Below, piece after piece: positions 13,451-23,041 of a DNA stretch of 39,713 bases. The notes under the pieces were generated by a model. The model was not told the origin of the DNA. It saw nothing but the letters and a program-made list of their open reading frames with translations, and did not search any database. The DNA is from Deltaproteobacteria bacterium (GTDB taxonomy: Bacteria; Desulfobacterota; Desulfuromonadia; Geobacterales; Geobacteraceae). Location of the stretch: NCBI GenBank assembly GCA_021847245.1, contig JAJZUC010000019.1, positions 1 through 39,713 on the forward strand, written 5' to 3'. The position numbers and the translations under genes are program-made. The first letter of the stretch is position 1; every line of letters starts with the position of its first letter.

Positions 13451-13677
13451 GCTCGGCAGCCCTGACGGCAATCGTGCAGCTGGCGGCGTTTCTCCTCCCG
13501 CTGATCGTCGAAGGGGTCAGGAGCTGGCAGGCACGGCAACAAGGAGCCGACCATGACGCAAATATCCAGGAATTACGCCAGGCGCTTGGCGCGAACGATG
13601 GCCCTGCTCTCAGCGCTCGCCTCGCTGATCAGCACGACCGGGTGCTCGCGGCGCTACGTGGTCGTGGACGCCAATAA
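13447..13677 (+). CDS. Putative inner-membrane spanin (Rz-like)
   Basis: This 76-residue protein starts in an ATGA overlap with the holin. It has an N-terminal membrane segment (ALTAIVQLAAFLLPLIVEGV), then a charged, probably helical tail. A lipoprotein gene begins inside it in another frame (13553), the layout typical of Rz/Rz1. Together the two would link inner and outer membrane for the last step of lysis. It is shorter than most Rz proteins, so the call leans on context. Confidence 0.55.
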   Translation: MSSAALTAIVQLAAFLLPLIVEGVRSWQARQQGADHDANIQELRQALGANDGPALSARLADQHDRVLAALRGRGRQ

Positions 13678-13771
13678 GCCGGCCGCCATCAGCCAGGGCG
13701 AGGTTGACCGGCTCTACCAGGACAACGAGCTGCTCTTGAAAGCGCTGGAGGAGTGCCGCAGTGCCCGATGA
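13553..13771 (+). CDS. Putative outer-membrane lipoprotein spanin (Rz1-like)
   Basis: This 72-residue protein has a basic N-terminus, a hydrophobic stretch (MALLSALASLISTTGC) with a lipobox-like TTGC and Cys at about residue 31, and a short polar mature part. AAGGAG precedes the ATG at 13553. It overlaps the inner spanin gene in a different frame for 125 bp and the next gene by 11 bp. A lipoprotein at this place in a lysis cassette fits an o-spanin. Confidence 0.65.
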   Translation: MTQISRNYARRLARTMALLSALASLISTTGCSRRYVVVDANKPAAISQGEVDRLYQDNELLLKALEECRSAR

Positions 13772-13979
13772 TATCGACCGCGCGCAAGAGATCAACGAAC
13801 AGTTTCTCGAGGACGCCCTCGCGGAGCACCGGCGCCGAAAGCCCCTCACCGTCGCCGACTCGGCCCTCATCTGCATCGACTGCGAAACGCCGATCCCCGA
13901 GAAGAGAAGAAAGGCCGCCCCCGGCTGCGTCCGGTGTGTGGAGTGTCAGACATTACTTGAACATTGGAGGCCCCTGTGA
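13761..13979 (+). CDS. TraR/DksA-type C4 zinc finger protein
   Basis: This 72-residue protein has CIDC (about residues 38-41) and CVRCVEC (about 56-62), with the linking PIPEKRRKAAPG typical of TraR/DksA zinc fingers. The N-terminal helix (DDIDRAQEINEQFLEDAL) matches the TraR coiled part. TraR-like proteins bind RNA polymerase in the secondary channel and alter transcription without ppGpp. It starts at a GTG inside the previous gene, with GGAGGAG upstream. Confidence 0.85.
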   Translation: MPDDIDRAQEINEQFLEDALAEHRRRKPLTVADSALICIDCETPIPEKRRKAAPGCVRCVECQTLLEHWRPL

Positions 13980-14308
13980 TCCCGCCCACCTCGCCCGTAA
14001 CCATCAACTACACCGCATGGCGCTTCTGGTTCGACATTGTCCAGACGATGGTCTCCCTGCTCGTCGTGATCTACGTCTGGTGGACCAACCGCGAGAAGGT
14101 CACCAACAAACGGTTTGCCGGACTTGAAGGCCGGATAAAGGATCTTGAAACCGCCGTTAAAAATCCGCCCGCCTGTCCGCATCACAACGGCTTCGAAGAG
14201 CGGATCGACGACGTCCACGGCGACGTGCGCGAGATCAAGGGAACGCTGAAGGGATTGACCCGGGCCGTGGATCTCATGAACGAGCATTTGATCAACAGGG
14301 GGAAATGA
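13976..14308 (+). CDS. Mu gp25-like protein (DUF2730)
   Basis: This 110-residue protein starts at GTG 13976, which overlaps the previous TGA and has GGAGG at a good distance. An upstream TTG at 13964 is less likely. It has one membrane segment (FWFDIVQTMVSLLVVIYVWW) and a coiled-coil-like tail. Its size and order before the gp26 and gp27 homologues match Mu gp25 (DUF2730). The role is unknown. Confidence 0.8.
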   Translation: MIPPTSPVTINYTAWRFWFDIVQTMVSLLVVIYVWWTNREKVTNKRFAGLEGRIKDLETAVKNPPACPHHNGFEERIDDVHGDVREIKGTLKGLTRAVDLMNEHLINRGK

Positions 14309-14604
14309 TGAGCTTCAGAGAGCTGGTTATCGCCGACATCCGCCTGGTCATCCTGCGGGCGCTGGAGCAGGATCTGGGCTACAGCCACAACGAGTCCATC
14401 CTCCACTCGGTCCTGGAGAAGTTCGGCCACAAGTGCAGCCGCGACCAGGTCCGGACGGAACTCGCCTGGCTCCAGGAGCAGGGGCTGGTAACGCTTGAGA
14501 CCGTGGCCGACATCTTCGTCGCCACCATCACCCAGCGCGGGGCCGACGTCGCCACCGGGCGCACCGTGGTGCCCGGCGTCAAGCGGCCGAACCCGAGGGG
14601 ATGA
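14305..14604 (+). CDS. Mu gp26-like protein (VpaChn25_0724 family)
   Basis: This 99-residue protein has a winged-helix look (IRLVILRALEQDLGYSHNES, then VRTELAWLQEQGLVTLE). It lies between the gp25 and gp27 homologues, as Mu gp26 does. It overlaps both neighbours by 4 bp. DNA binding, perhaps linked to packaging, is plausible but not shown. Confidence 0.82.
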   Translation: MMSFRELVIADIRLVILRALEQDLGYSHNESILHSVLEKFGHKCSRDQVRTELAWLQEQGLVTLETVADIFVATITQRGADVATGRTVVPGVKRPNPRG

Positions 14605-15176
14605 GCATGGCCCAGGCATCGAGCATCGAGCGGCTCCCCGCCGACATAAAGAGCAGGCTCCAGGAACTGTTGCAGGATCCCCGCGTGACGCAACTGGACG
14701 TGACCGCCCGGATCAACGAGCTCCTGGAGGCCGAGGGGCATCCCGACCGGATCAGCAAGAGCGCGGTCAACCGCTATGCCATCAAGATGGCCGAGGTGGG
14801 CGAGAAGCTCCGGCAGAGCCGCGACGTGGCCTCCATGTTCATCGCCAGGGTCGGCGCCGCCCCCCAGGGGCAGATGGGGCTTCTGATCAACGAGATCCTC
14901 CGCACCCTCGCCTTCGACATCTCTCTCAAGATCCAGGATGCCGACCTGAAAGAGCCGGAAACGCTCGCGGCCACCATCGACCAGGTGAAGGCCCTGGCCC
15001 TGGCGGTGCAGCGCCTGGAGCAGAGCGCTACCATCAACGTCAAGCGCGAGAACGAGATCCGCAAGGCGGCGCTGGAGCAGGCGGCGGAAGCGGTGGAGAA
15101 AACGGCGAAACAGGCAGGCGTCTCGGCGGAGGCGATCCAGATGATCCGCCGCGACGTCCTGATGATGGCGGTATGA
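14601..15176 (+). CDS. Mu gp27-like protein (DUF3486), probable small terminase
   Basis: This 191-residue protein matches the DUF3486 family. SSIERLPADIKSRLQELLQD is the typical start, ISKSAVNRYAIKM a helix-turn-helix recognition segment, and a long helical tail follows. In Mu-like phages this gene directly precedes the large terminase and is thought to be the small terminase subunit that recognises phage DNA for packaging. Its stop overlaps the terminase start (ATGA). Confidence 0.88.
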   Translation: MSMAQASSIERLPADIKSRLQELLQDPRVTQLDVTARINELLEAEGHPDRISKSAVNRYAIKMAEVGEKLRQSRDVASMFIARVGAAPQGQMGLLINEILRTLAFDISLKIQDADLKEPETLAATIDQVKALALAVQRLEQSATINVKRENEIRKAALEQAAEAVEKTAKQAGVSAEAIQMIRRDVLMMAV

Positions 15177-16576
15177 CGGTCAAGGCGAAAAACATACCGG
15201 CCAACCCGGCCGGCCTCTTTCTCCCCTACCAGGAGAAATGGATTCTCGACCGCAGCCGGCTGAAGCTCATGGAAAAGGCGCGGCAGATCGGCCTCTCCTG
15301 GTCCACCGCCTACGCCGCCGACGAACGGACCGCCGAGGCCGGCGCCAAATGGGACCAGTGGATCTCCTCCCGGGACGATCTCCAGGCGCGGCTGGTGATC
15401 GAGGACTGCAAGATGTTCGCGCAGCTCCTCCAGATCGCCGCCGAGGACCTGGGGGAGCGGGTGATCGACGAGGAGCGGAAGATCTCCGCCTACGTGCTGC
15501 ACTTCGCCAACGGCCGGCGCATCCACTCCATGAGCTCCAACCCCGACGCCCAGGCGGGCAAGCGGGGGGGGCGCATCCTGGACGAGTTCGCCCTCCATCC
15601 CGACCCGCGCAAATTGTGGAGCATCGCCTACCCTGGCATCACCTGGGGGGGCAACATGGAGGTGATCTCCACCCACCGGGGCAGCGCCAACTTCTTCAAC
15701 CTCCTGATCCGGGAGATCCGCGAACACGGCAACCCGAAGAAGATCAGCCTCCACCGGGTGACGCTTGCCGACGCCCTCGACCAGGGCTTTCTCTGGAAGC
15801 TCCAGCAGTCTTTGCCCACCGACCACGAAGTGCAGGAGATGGACGAGGCGGCCTACTTCGACTTCATCAAGTCCGGCTGCGCCGACGAGGAGAGCTTTCT
15901 CCAGGAATACATGTGCGTCCCGGCCGACGACGCCTCGGCGTTTCTGGAGTACGACCTGATCGCCGGCTGCGAGTACGGCCGGGGCGAGACATGGGAGCTT
16001 GACCCGCTTCTGGCGAAGCCCGAGGGGCGGCTCTTTGCCGGGGTCGACATCGGCCGGAAAAAAGACCTCACGGTCCTCTGGCTCCTGGAGCTCCTCGGGG
16101 ATGTCCTCTACACCCGGATGGTGGTGGAACTGCGGAACATGACCAAGGGGGCGCAGGAAGAGATCCTCTGGCCGATCATTGCCCACTGCGACCGGTGCTG
16201 CATGGACGCCACCGGCCTCGGCATCGGCTGGGCCGACGACGCCCAGAAGCGGTTCGGTACCTACCGGGTCGAGCCGGTCACCTTCACCGCCCGGGTGAAG
16301 GAGGAGCTCGCCTACCCGGTGCGCGGCCGGATGGAGGACAAGAAACTCCGCATCCCCTTCCGCCCCGAAATCCGCGCCGATCTGCGGGCCGTCACCAAGG
16401 AGACCACCGCCGCCGGCAACATCCGCTTCACCGCCGAGAGATCGGACAACGGCCACGCCGACCGCTTCTGGGCGCTGGCCCTGGCGATCCAGGCGGCGGG
16501 CACGGGCAGCGGCCCCACCTGGGCCGCATCCAAAGGGCCTCGCCAATCCCACAGCATCCTGAAGGGGTACCTATGA
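15173..16576 (+). CDS. Terminase large subunit (Mu gp28-like)
   Basis: This 467-residue protein carries the ATPase and nuclease of the packaging motor. The atypical Walker A (KARQIGLSWSTA, about residues 35-46) and Walker B (RILDEF with D137 and E138) are visible. The RNase H-like nuclease has D292 in AGVDIGRKKD, D345 in CMDATG and D430 in GHADRFWALA. ATG 15173 overlaps the gp27-like stop. The next gene, the portal, starts in the final ATGA. It cuts phage DNA after a headful that includes host sequence, as in Mu. Confidence 0.93.
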   Translation: MTVKAKNIPANPAGLFLPYQEKWILDRSRLKLMEKARQIGLSWSTAYAADERTAEAGAKWDQWISSRDDLQARLVIEDCKMFAQLLQIAAEDLGERVIDEERKISAYVLHFANGRRIHSMSSNPDAQAGKRGGRILDEFALHPDPRKLWSIAYPGITWGGNMEVISTHRGSANFFNLLIREIREHGNPKKISLHRVTLADALDQGFLWKLQQSLPTDHEVQEMDEAAYFDFIKSGCADEESFLQEYMCVPADDASAFLEYDLIAGCEYGRGETWELDPLLAKPEGRLFAGVDIGRKKDLTVLWLLELLGDVLYTRMVVELRNMTKGAQEEILWPIIAHCDRCCMDATGLGIGWADDAQKRFGTYRVEPVTFTARVKEELAYPVRGRMEDKKLRIPFRPEIRADLRAVTKETTAAGNIRFTAERSDNGHADRFWALALAIQAAGTGSGPTWAASKGPRQSHSILKGYL

Positions 16577-18933
16577 GAAACGGCATCTTTGTAACGCCGA
16601 CCGAATTCATGCGCTTCGACGAAGGGGGCGCGGCCGCCGGCTCCCTCTCCCGGGAGCTCGCCGTCCGCTCGCGCTCCATCGACTACTTCGCTCTCGGGAG
16701 TTTTTACCTGCCCAACCCCGACCCGGTACTGAAGGCCCAGGGGAAGGACATCCAGGTCTATACCGACCTCTGGATCGATGACCGCGTTTCGGGCTCCATG
16801 ACCAACCGGATCAACGCAACGCTTGCGCTGGACTGGCAGATCGACAAGGGAAAGGTCGCCAAGAGCCGGCAGGCCAAGGCAGTTCAGGAGATATTCGCAA
16901 AGCTCCCCCTCAACCGGATCATCGAGAGCATTCTCCGCTACGCCCGGGGGTTCGGTTACGGCCCCCAGGAGATCATCTGGGGGCAGCGCGACGGCCTCTC
17001 CGTTCCTGTCGACATCGCGGCCAAGCCGCCGCGCTGGTTCGTCTTCGGCATCCAGGACAACGACCTGCGCTTCCGCAGCCGCGAGCACCTGGTGGACGGC
17101 GAGGAGCTGCCGCCCCGAAAGTTTCTCTGCCCGACATCCGAGGCGAGCTACGACAACCCCTACGGCCTGGGGCTTCTGTCCCGCTGTTTCTGGCCGGTGG
17201 TCTTCAAGAAAGGGGGGTGGCGGTTCTGGGTCCAGTTCAGCGAGAAATACGGCCAGCTCTGGCCCGTGGGCAAACTCCCCCGCTCGGCCACCACCGCCCA
17301 GGTCAACGAGCTGCTCGACACCCTCGTGCGGATGATCCAGGACGGCGCGGCCGTGATCCCCGACGACGGCTCGGTCGACTTCAAGGAGTCGGGCACCAAA
17401 AGCGCCACCAGCGATCTCTACCGGGGGATCATCGCCGAGGCGAACAGCGCCATCAGCACCGTCTGGCTGGGCCACGCCGGGGCCGGAGAATCGACCGCCG
17501 GCAAGATGGGCGAAGAACAGACGGCGGCCGAGGTGCGCAAGGACCTGCGCGACTCCGACAAAACCCTGATTGAAGAGACCCTGAATCAGCTGATCGACTG
17601 GATCTGCGAGGTCAACTGGGGCTCGGCCGACGGCGCCCCGCGCTTCGCCCTCTGGGAGGAGGAAGAAGTCGACCAGGCCCAGGCCGACCGCGACAAGTCG
17701 CTGACCGAGTCCCTGCAACGCTCCGGACTCAAGCTCACGCGGGATTATTTCATCCGCACCTACAACCTGGAGGATGGGGATATCGAGGCGGCGCCGGCGG
17801 AAGGCCCTTCCCCCCCCCTTGACAAAGGGGGGCCGGGGGGGATTTCCCAGTTCGCCGAGCCCCGAGTCCCGAATCCCGACGTTCAGGATCCCGCCGACAT
17901 CATCGCCGGGCGCCTCGATGCCGAGGCCGGCCCGATCATCGACACGTGGCTGGCCGCCCTGGAGAAGGACGTCGACCGGGCGGGGAATCTCTTCGCCCTG
18001 CGGGACGATCTGCTGAGGGTAGGGGCGTATGGCGATACGCCCCTACAGATCGCCCCCCTGGCCGCGCCGATCCGCGACGCCCTGCTGGTGTCGCACCTCT
18101 CCGGCCGGGCCGAGGTGATCGACGAGATAGCCGCCTCCGAGGCCGGCGCCGCCTTCGCCGAGCCGACTCTTCAATCGGCCTTGAACCTCCCCTTCAAGGA
18201 GGCCATCGCCTTCTTCCGCAACAAGGTCAGCATCCCCACGGAGCGCTGGAACGATCTCTGGCTCGACATGCACTCCCAGGGGTTCATGATCGCCGGGGCC
18301 ATGAAGGGGGAGCTCCTTTCCGACATCCGTGCCGCCGTCGACCGGGCCATAGCCGGCGGCATCACCCTGGCCGACTTTCGCAGGCAGTGGGATGGCATCG
18401 TGGAGCGCCACGGCTGGCGGTACCAGGGGGGCCGCAACTGGCGCACCCGCATCGTCTACGAGACCAATACCCGCCAGGCGTACAACGCCGGCCGCTGGCA
18501 GCAGGCCACCGACCCCGACGTGTTGAAGACCCGGCCGTACCTCATCTACCGCCACGGCGATTCCATCAAGCCCCGTCCCCTGCATCTCTCCTGGGACGGC
18601 ACGGCCCTGCCGGCGGATGATCCCTGGTGGGGCACCCACACCCCCCAGAACGGCTGGGGGTGCAAGTGCAAGATCTTCTCGGGGGGCGAGCGTGACATTG
18701 CCAGGCTTGGCGACAAGGCCAAACGGAAAGCGCCCAACGACGGCACGTATCAGTGGACCGACAAACAGGGGCGCACGTTCGAGATCCCCAACGGCATCGA
18801 TCCCGGCTTCCAGTACAACCCGGGGGCGGCCGTGGCCAAAGGGAAGCAGATCCTGGAGGATCGCATCAACCAGCTGCCGCCCGCCATCGCCGGGGAGATC
18901 CGCGCCGAGATCGCCAAAGGTGAGAAGCGATGA
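16573..18933 (+). CDS. Portal (DUF935) fused to F-like head morphogenesis protein
   Basis: This 786-residue protein joins two Mu genes in one frame. Residues 1 to about 480 are the DUF935 portal (gp29-like; IDDRVSGSMTNRINATLALD, RGFGYGPQEIIWG, GHAGAGESTAGKMGEEQTAAE). Residues about 540-786 are the Mu F/gp30-like minor head domain (RIVYETNTRQAYNAGRWQQA, then HLSWDGTALPADDPWW and the GCKCKI cysteines). In Mu these are separate genes H and F. Two short palindromic repeats are inserted in frame in the linker region (17804-17847 and 18019-18046). No internal start with a strong ribosome-binding site was seen at the junction. Confidence 0.88.
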   Translation: MRNGIFVTPTEFMRFDEGGAAAGSLSRELAVRSRSIDYFALGSFYLPNPDPVLKAQGKDIQVYTDLWIDDRVSGSMTNRINATLALDWQIDKGKVAKSRQAKAVQEIFAKLPLNRIIESILRYARGFGYGPQEIIWGQRDGLSVPVDIAAKPPRWFVFGIQDNDLRFRSREHLVDGEELPPRKFLCPTSEASYDNPYGLGLLSRCFWPVVFKKGGWRFWVQFSEKYGQLWPVGKLPRSATTAQVNELLDTLVRMIQDGAAVIPDDGSVDFKESGTKSATSDLYRGIIAEANSAISTVWLGHAGAGESTAGKMGEEQTAAEVRKDLRDSDKTLIEETLNQLIDWICEVNWGSADGAPRFALWEEEEVDQAQADRDKSLTESLQRSGLKLTRDYFIRTYNLEDGDIEAAPAEGPSPPLDKGGPGGISQFAEPRVPNPDVQDPADIIAGRLDAEAGPIIDTWLAALEKDVDRAGNLFALRDDLLRVGAYGDTPLQIAPLAAPIRDALLVSHLSGRAEVIDEIAASEAGAAFAEPTLQSALNLPFKEAIAFFRNKVSIPTERWNDLWLDMHSQGFMIAGAMKGELLSDIRAAVDRAIAGGITLADFRRQWDGIVERHGWRYQGGRNWRTRIVYETNTRQAYNAGRWQQATDPDVLKTRPYLIYRHGDSIKPRPLHLSWDGTALPADDPWWGTHTPQNGWGCKCKIFSGGERDIARLGDKAKRKAPNDGTYQWTDKQGRTFEIPNGIDPGFQYNPGAAVAKGKQILEDRINQLPPAIAGEIRAEIAKGEKR
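17804..17847. repeat. G/C-tract palindromic repeat inserted in the portal linker
   Basis: CCCTT and eight C face AAAGGGGGG and a second G7 run, with TTGACAAAG at the centre. It is translated as GPSPPLDKGGPGGISQ, out of character with the flanking protein. The arrangement is like the element at 11271-11330. It adds about 14 residues without breaking the frame. Confidence 0.65.
18019..18046. repeat. Perfect 12-bp palindrome, GTAGGGGCG class, in the portal-head linker
   Basis: GTAGGGGCGTAT (18019-18030) and ATACGCCCCTAC (18035-18046) are perfect complements around GGCG. The element is translated as VGAYGDTPLQ in frame. A related GTAGGGGCGCT hairpin lies between genes at 23981-24008. It looks like a dispersed host repeat that inserted into the phage. 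Confidence 0.65.
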
Positions 18934-19475
18934 GCAAAGAGCTGATCTCCATCGAGCACAACGTGCCGGCGATCCGGAAGCAGTTCGAGAAGCTGGCCCG
19001 AAAGACCAGCAACACCGGGCCGGTGCGCAAGGATATCGGCGAATACCTGTTGATCGCCACGGCGGAGCGCTTTGACACCCAGACCGGCCCGGACGGTGAA
19101 AAGTGGCGGGACGTCACGCGCCGGACCAGAAAGCGCAAGAAGCATCCCAAGATCCTCACCGAGCAGGGACACCTGCGGGGCGACATCCACTACGAGCTGT
19201 CGAACGACTCCCTCCTTCTCGGGGTCGGCATCGAGTACGGCGCCATCCACCAGCTCGGGGGCGAGATCAGGCAGGAGGCGCGCTCCGGGGTGGTGACACA
19301 CTTCAAGAGGGCCGGCAAGGGGCAACGTTTCAGCAAGGCCAAGGACGCCCACTACGGCATGAAGACGAACCACAGGGCCCACACCATCAAGATGCCGGCC
19401 CGCCCCTACCTGGGGGTCAGCCGGGCGGACGAAACAGAGATCGTGGAGATCATCGGCGGCTACCTGAAACCGTAA
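18930..19475 (+). CDS. Phage virion morphogenesis protein (Mu gpG-like, tail completion)
   Basis: This 181-residue protein matches the gpG/virion morphogenesis family. RDVTRRTRKRKKHPKILTEQ, HLRGDIHYELSNDSLLLGVG and IEYGAIHQLGG are typical, and RPYLGVS lies near the C-terminus. In Mu, G follows F and acts in head completion or head-tail joining. It overlaps the fused portal gene by 4 bp. The following 122 bp hold only a weak CCCC/GGGG hairpin and two TTTAAAGA copies (19561 and 19572). Confidence 0.88.
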   Translation: MSKELISIEHNVPAIRKQFEKLARKTSNTGPVRKDIGEYLLIATAERFDTQTGPDGEKWRDVTRRTRKRKKHPKILTEQGHLRGDIHYELSNDSLLLGVGIEYGAIHQLGGEIRQEARSGVVTHFKRAGKGQRFSKAKDAHYGMKTNHRAHTIKMPARPYLGVSRADETEIVEIIGGYLKP

Positions 19476-19597
19476 CGCCGAAATTTGCCCCGCAAGGGGT
19501 CTGAGGGTGCCGGGTGACACACAACCCCGCCCTGAACCATGAAAACGCACCACAGGGAAATTTAAAGACAGTTTAAAGATGGTTTCAGGAGGAGTGA

Positions 19598-21228
<1,631 letters not shown>

Positions 21229-21744
21229 TCCCTCGGCACGCCCGGGTACCGCTGGTCGCAGCTCTACGCCGGGACCGGCACCATCAATACCTCGGACGCC
21301 CGCGCCAAAACGCCGCTCTCTCCCCTCGCCGCCAACGAAATCGCGGCCGCCGGGGCGCTCTGCCGCGAAATCGGATCGTACCGGTTCCTGGCGGCCGTGG
21401 CCGAAAAGGGGGAGGCTGCCCGCACCCATATCGGTCTGACCGTTCAGCGAGCCATGGAGGTCATGACAGAGTATGGCCTGGAGCCGCTGCACTACGGGTT
21501 CATCTGTCACGATAGCTGGCCGGACGAGGTGGTCGAACACCCGGCCGAGTACGCGGAAGTGTACGTGGAGCCCGTGGTCGACGAAGCGGGCAACGAAATC
21601 ACGCCTGGATATTCCGTTCGGGGGGAGATGGTCAAGGGCGCCTGGACGGAGGTTGTTCGGCCGGCCGGGGATTGCTACGGGTTTCGCTCGGACGAGCTGT
21701 TGTTTTTCCTGCTGCGCGGGCTGGCCTCCGCGGTTTTGAAGTAA
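21229..21744 (+). pseudogene. Orphaned peptidase S74 (intramolecular chaperone) domain of the fibre
   Basis: In the frame of the collagen-like fibre, after the TAA at 21226, the reading continues as SLGTPGYRWSQLYAGTGTIN and TSDARAKTPLSPL, with LCREIGSYRFLAAVAEKGEA and ARTHIGLTVQRAMEVM further on. This is the S74 domain that trimerises fibres and then cleaves itself off. The Ser-Lys pair would be S454 and K459 in full-length numbering, five residues apart as in the endosialidase chaperone. No start codon with a good ribosome-binding site allows the whole domain to be made separately, so it is untranslated unless the stop is read through. Confidence 0.85.
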
Positions 21745-21776
21745 GGCACCGGCCACGCGGTAGCAAAAAAATTGAA

Positions 21777-21820
21777 ACGCTTCAGACAGAAATCGGGCCG
21801 CGTTGGCCGTATCACATAAG
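21777..21820 (+). promoter_or_regulatory. Candidate late promoter in front of the protease/capsid genes (PI-like)
   Basis: ACGCTTCAG (21777-21785) shares eight bases with the element of the other two late promoters, and GTATCACATAAG follows at 21809-21820. The distance from CGCTTCAG to the TATC is 4 bp less than in the others, so the -10 may be CATAAG instead. The position, directly upstream of the protease gene, is that of Mu PI. Confidence 0.5.
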
Positions 21821-21841
21821 GGCGACTGGAACAGTCGCCCT
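21819..21841 (+). other. Perfect 10-bp leader hairpin before the protease gene
   Basis: AGGGCGACTG and CAGTCGCCCT pair perfectly around a GAA loop. The ribosome-binding site GGAGGAAAGG follows directly. There is no T-run, so it is not a terminator. It may protect the 5' end of the late mRNA or keep the ribosome-binding site accessible. Confidence 0.6.
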
Positions 21842-21858
21842 GGAGGAAAGGAGCGACG

Positions 21859-23013
21859 ATGGACGGATGGGACCTGGTATTTCGCACCGGCCGGCATACC
21901 GACGCCAAAGGCAACACCAAAGTATGGACCACCGACGATCTGGACCGGATCGTCAATTCCTTCAACCCCTCGTTCCACGAACCGCCGGTGGTGATCGGGC
22001 ATCCCAGCGACAACGCCCCGGCCTTCGGGTGGGTCGACGGGGTGAAGCGGGTCGGCAACGACCTGTACCTGCAATACCGGGACGTGGCCGACGAGTTCAA
22101 GGAGTGGGTCGGAAAGGGACTGTTCAAGAAGAAGAGCATCGCCCTCTACCCCGACGGCTCGCTGCGTCACGTCGGCTATCTCGGGGCCATGCCCCCCGCC
22201 ATCAAGGGGCTCCCCAACTTCCAGTTTGCCGACGGCGGACGGGGCGAGGCCGTTACCTACGAGTTCGGCGACTGGGCCGACCAGGTGGAGCTCGGATTCT
22301 GGCGCCGGCTCAAGAACTGGGTCATCGGCGAGAAGGGCCGGCAGGTGGCCGACGAACTGTTTCCCGAATTCGAGATGGAAGTGCTGGCGCGTGACGCCTA
22401 TCAACCGGAGCAGCCGGACACCCCGTGCTGCCCCGCATCCCCCGAGGAGGAGAGTATGAAACCTGAAGAGGTACAGGCCCTGATAGACCAGGCGCTGGCA
22501 GGGCAGGCAAAGATGTTCAGCGAGCAGCTGAAGGGAACCGGCGAGGCAATCAAGGGGCTCACGACCCAGATTGCCGAGCTGGGCAAGAAGATCGAGACCG
22601 GCGAGCAGGATGCGATGCGGCGCGAATTCCACGAATTCCTGATGACCCCCGCCATGCAGAAACGCATCCCCGAGGGGGCGCGCGCCGCCACGGCGGCCCA
22701 GATGATGACCCTGGTGGGGGCCGAGCCGGTCATGTTCGAGGAGGGGGGCGAGCGCAAGACCATCTCGGCCCTGGATGAGTACAAGAAGCAGCTCCAGGCG
22801 CTGCCCGAGGTGGTTGCCTTCGGTGAGCACGCCTCCAAAGAGCGCGTGGGAGATCTGGATGCCTCCGGCGCAAAGGAATCGGCCGCCGACTTCGGCGGCA
22901 GTGTGAACCGGGATCGTCTCGCCCTGCACAGCAAGGCGCTGGCGTTCATGGAGACCGAGGCCGGCAAGGGGTGCAGCTACGACCAGGCGCTCATCCACGT
23001 CTCGAAACAGTAA
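21859..23013 (+). CDS. Head maturation protease with C-terminal scaffold (Mu gpI/gp32-like)
   Basis: This 384-residue protein matches the Mu I protease. The N-terminal part has WTTDDLDRIVNSFNPSFHEP, VVIGHPSDNAPAFGWVDGVK and KKKSIALYPDGSLRHVGYLG, with the His and Ser regions expected of the protease. Residues from about 200 on are a helical scaffold (EEVQALIDQALAGQAKMFSE). A start with an excellent ribosome-binding site at 22456 would give the scaffold alone. The capsid gene follows 28 bp later. It would process the prohead during assembly. Confidence 0.9.
   Translation: MDGWDLVFRTGRHTDAKGNTKVWTTDDLDRIVNSFNPSFHEPPVVIGHPSDNAPAFGWVDGVKRVGNDLYLQYRDVADEFKEWVGKGLFKKKSIALYPDGSLRHVGYLGAMPPAIKGLPNFQFADGGRGEAVTYEFGDWADQVELGFWRRLKNWVIGEKGRQVADELFPEFEMEVLARDAYQPEQPDTPCCPASPEEESMKPEEVQALIDQALAGQAKMFSEQLKGTGEAIKGLTTQIAELGKKIETGEQDAMRREFHEFLMTPAMQKRIPEGARAATAAQMMTLVGAEPVMFEEGGERKTISALDEYKKQLQALPEVVAFGEHASKERVGDLDASGAKESAADFGGSVNRDRLALHSKALAFMETEAGKGCSYDQALIHVSKQ
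22456..23013 (+). CDS. Nested in-frame scaffold protein (Mu gpZ-like)
   Basis: GAGGAGGAGAGT stands directly before ATG 22456 inside the protease gene, in the same frame. The product (MKPEEVQALIDQALAGQAKM onward) has 185 residues and would be the scaffold without the protease, as gene Z within Mu I. The nucleotide match to the ribosome-binding site is stronger than that of most genes here. Confidence 0.75.
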   Translation: MKPEEVQALIDQALAGQAKMFSEQLKGTGEAIKGLTTQIAELGKKIETGEQDAMRREFHEFLMTPAMQKRIPEGARAATAAQMMTLVGAEPVMFEEGGERKTISALDEYKKQLQALPEVVAFGEHASKERVGDLDASGAKESAADFGGSVNRDRLALHSKALAFMETEAGKGCSYDQALIHVSKQ

Positions 23014-23041
23014 CCATCAACCGTACTAACAGGAGGCATTT

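Noticed and set aside
15158-15176. CTGATGA at the end of the gp27-like gene as a third hammerhead
   Set aside because: No GAAA, 12-bp hairpin and UC in the order needed. It is ordinary coding sequence (LMMAV).
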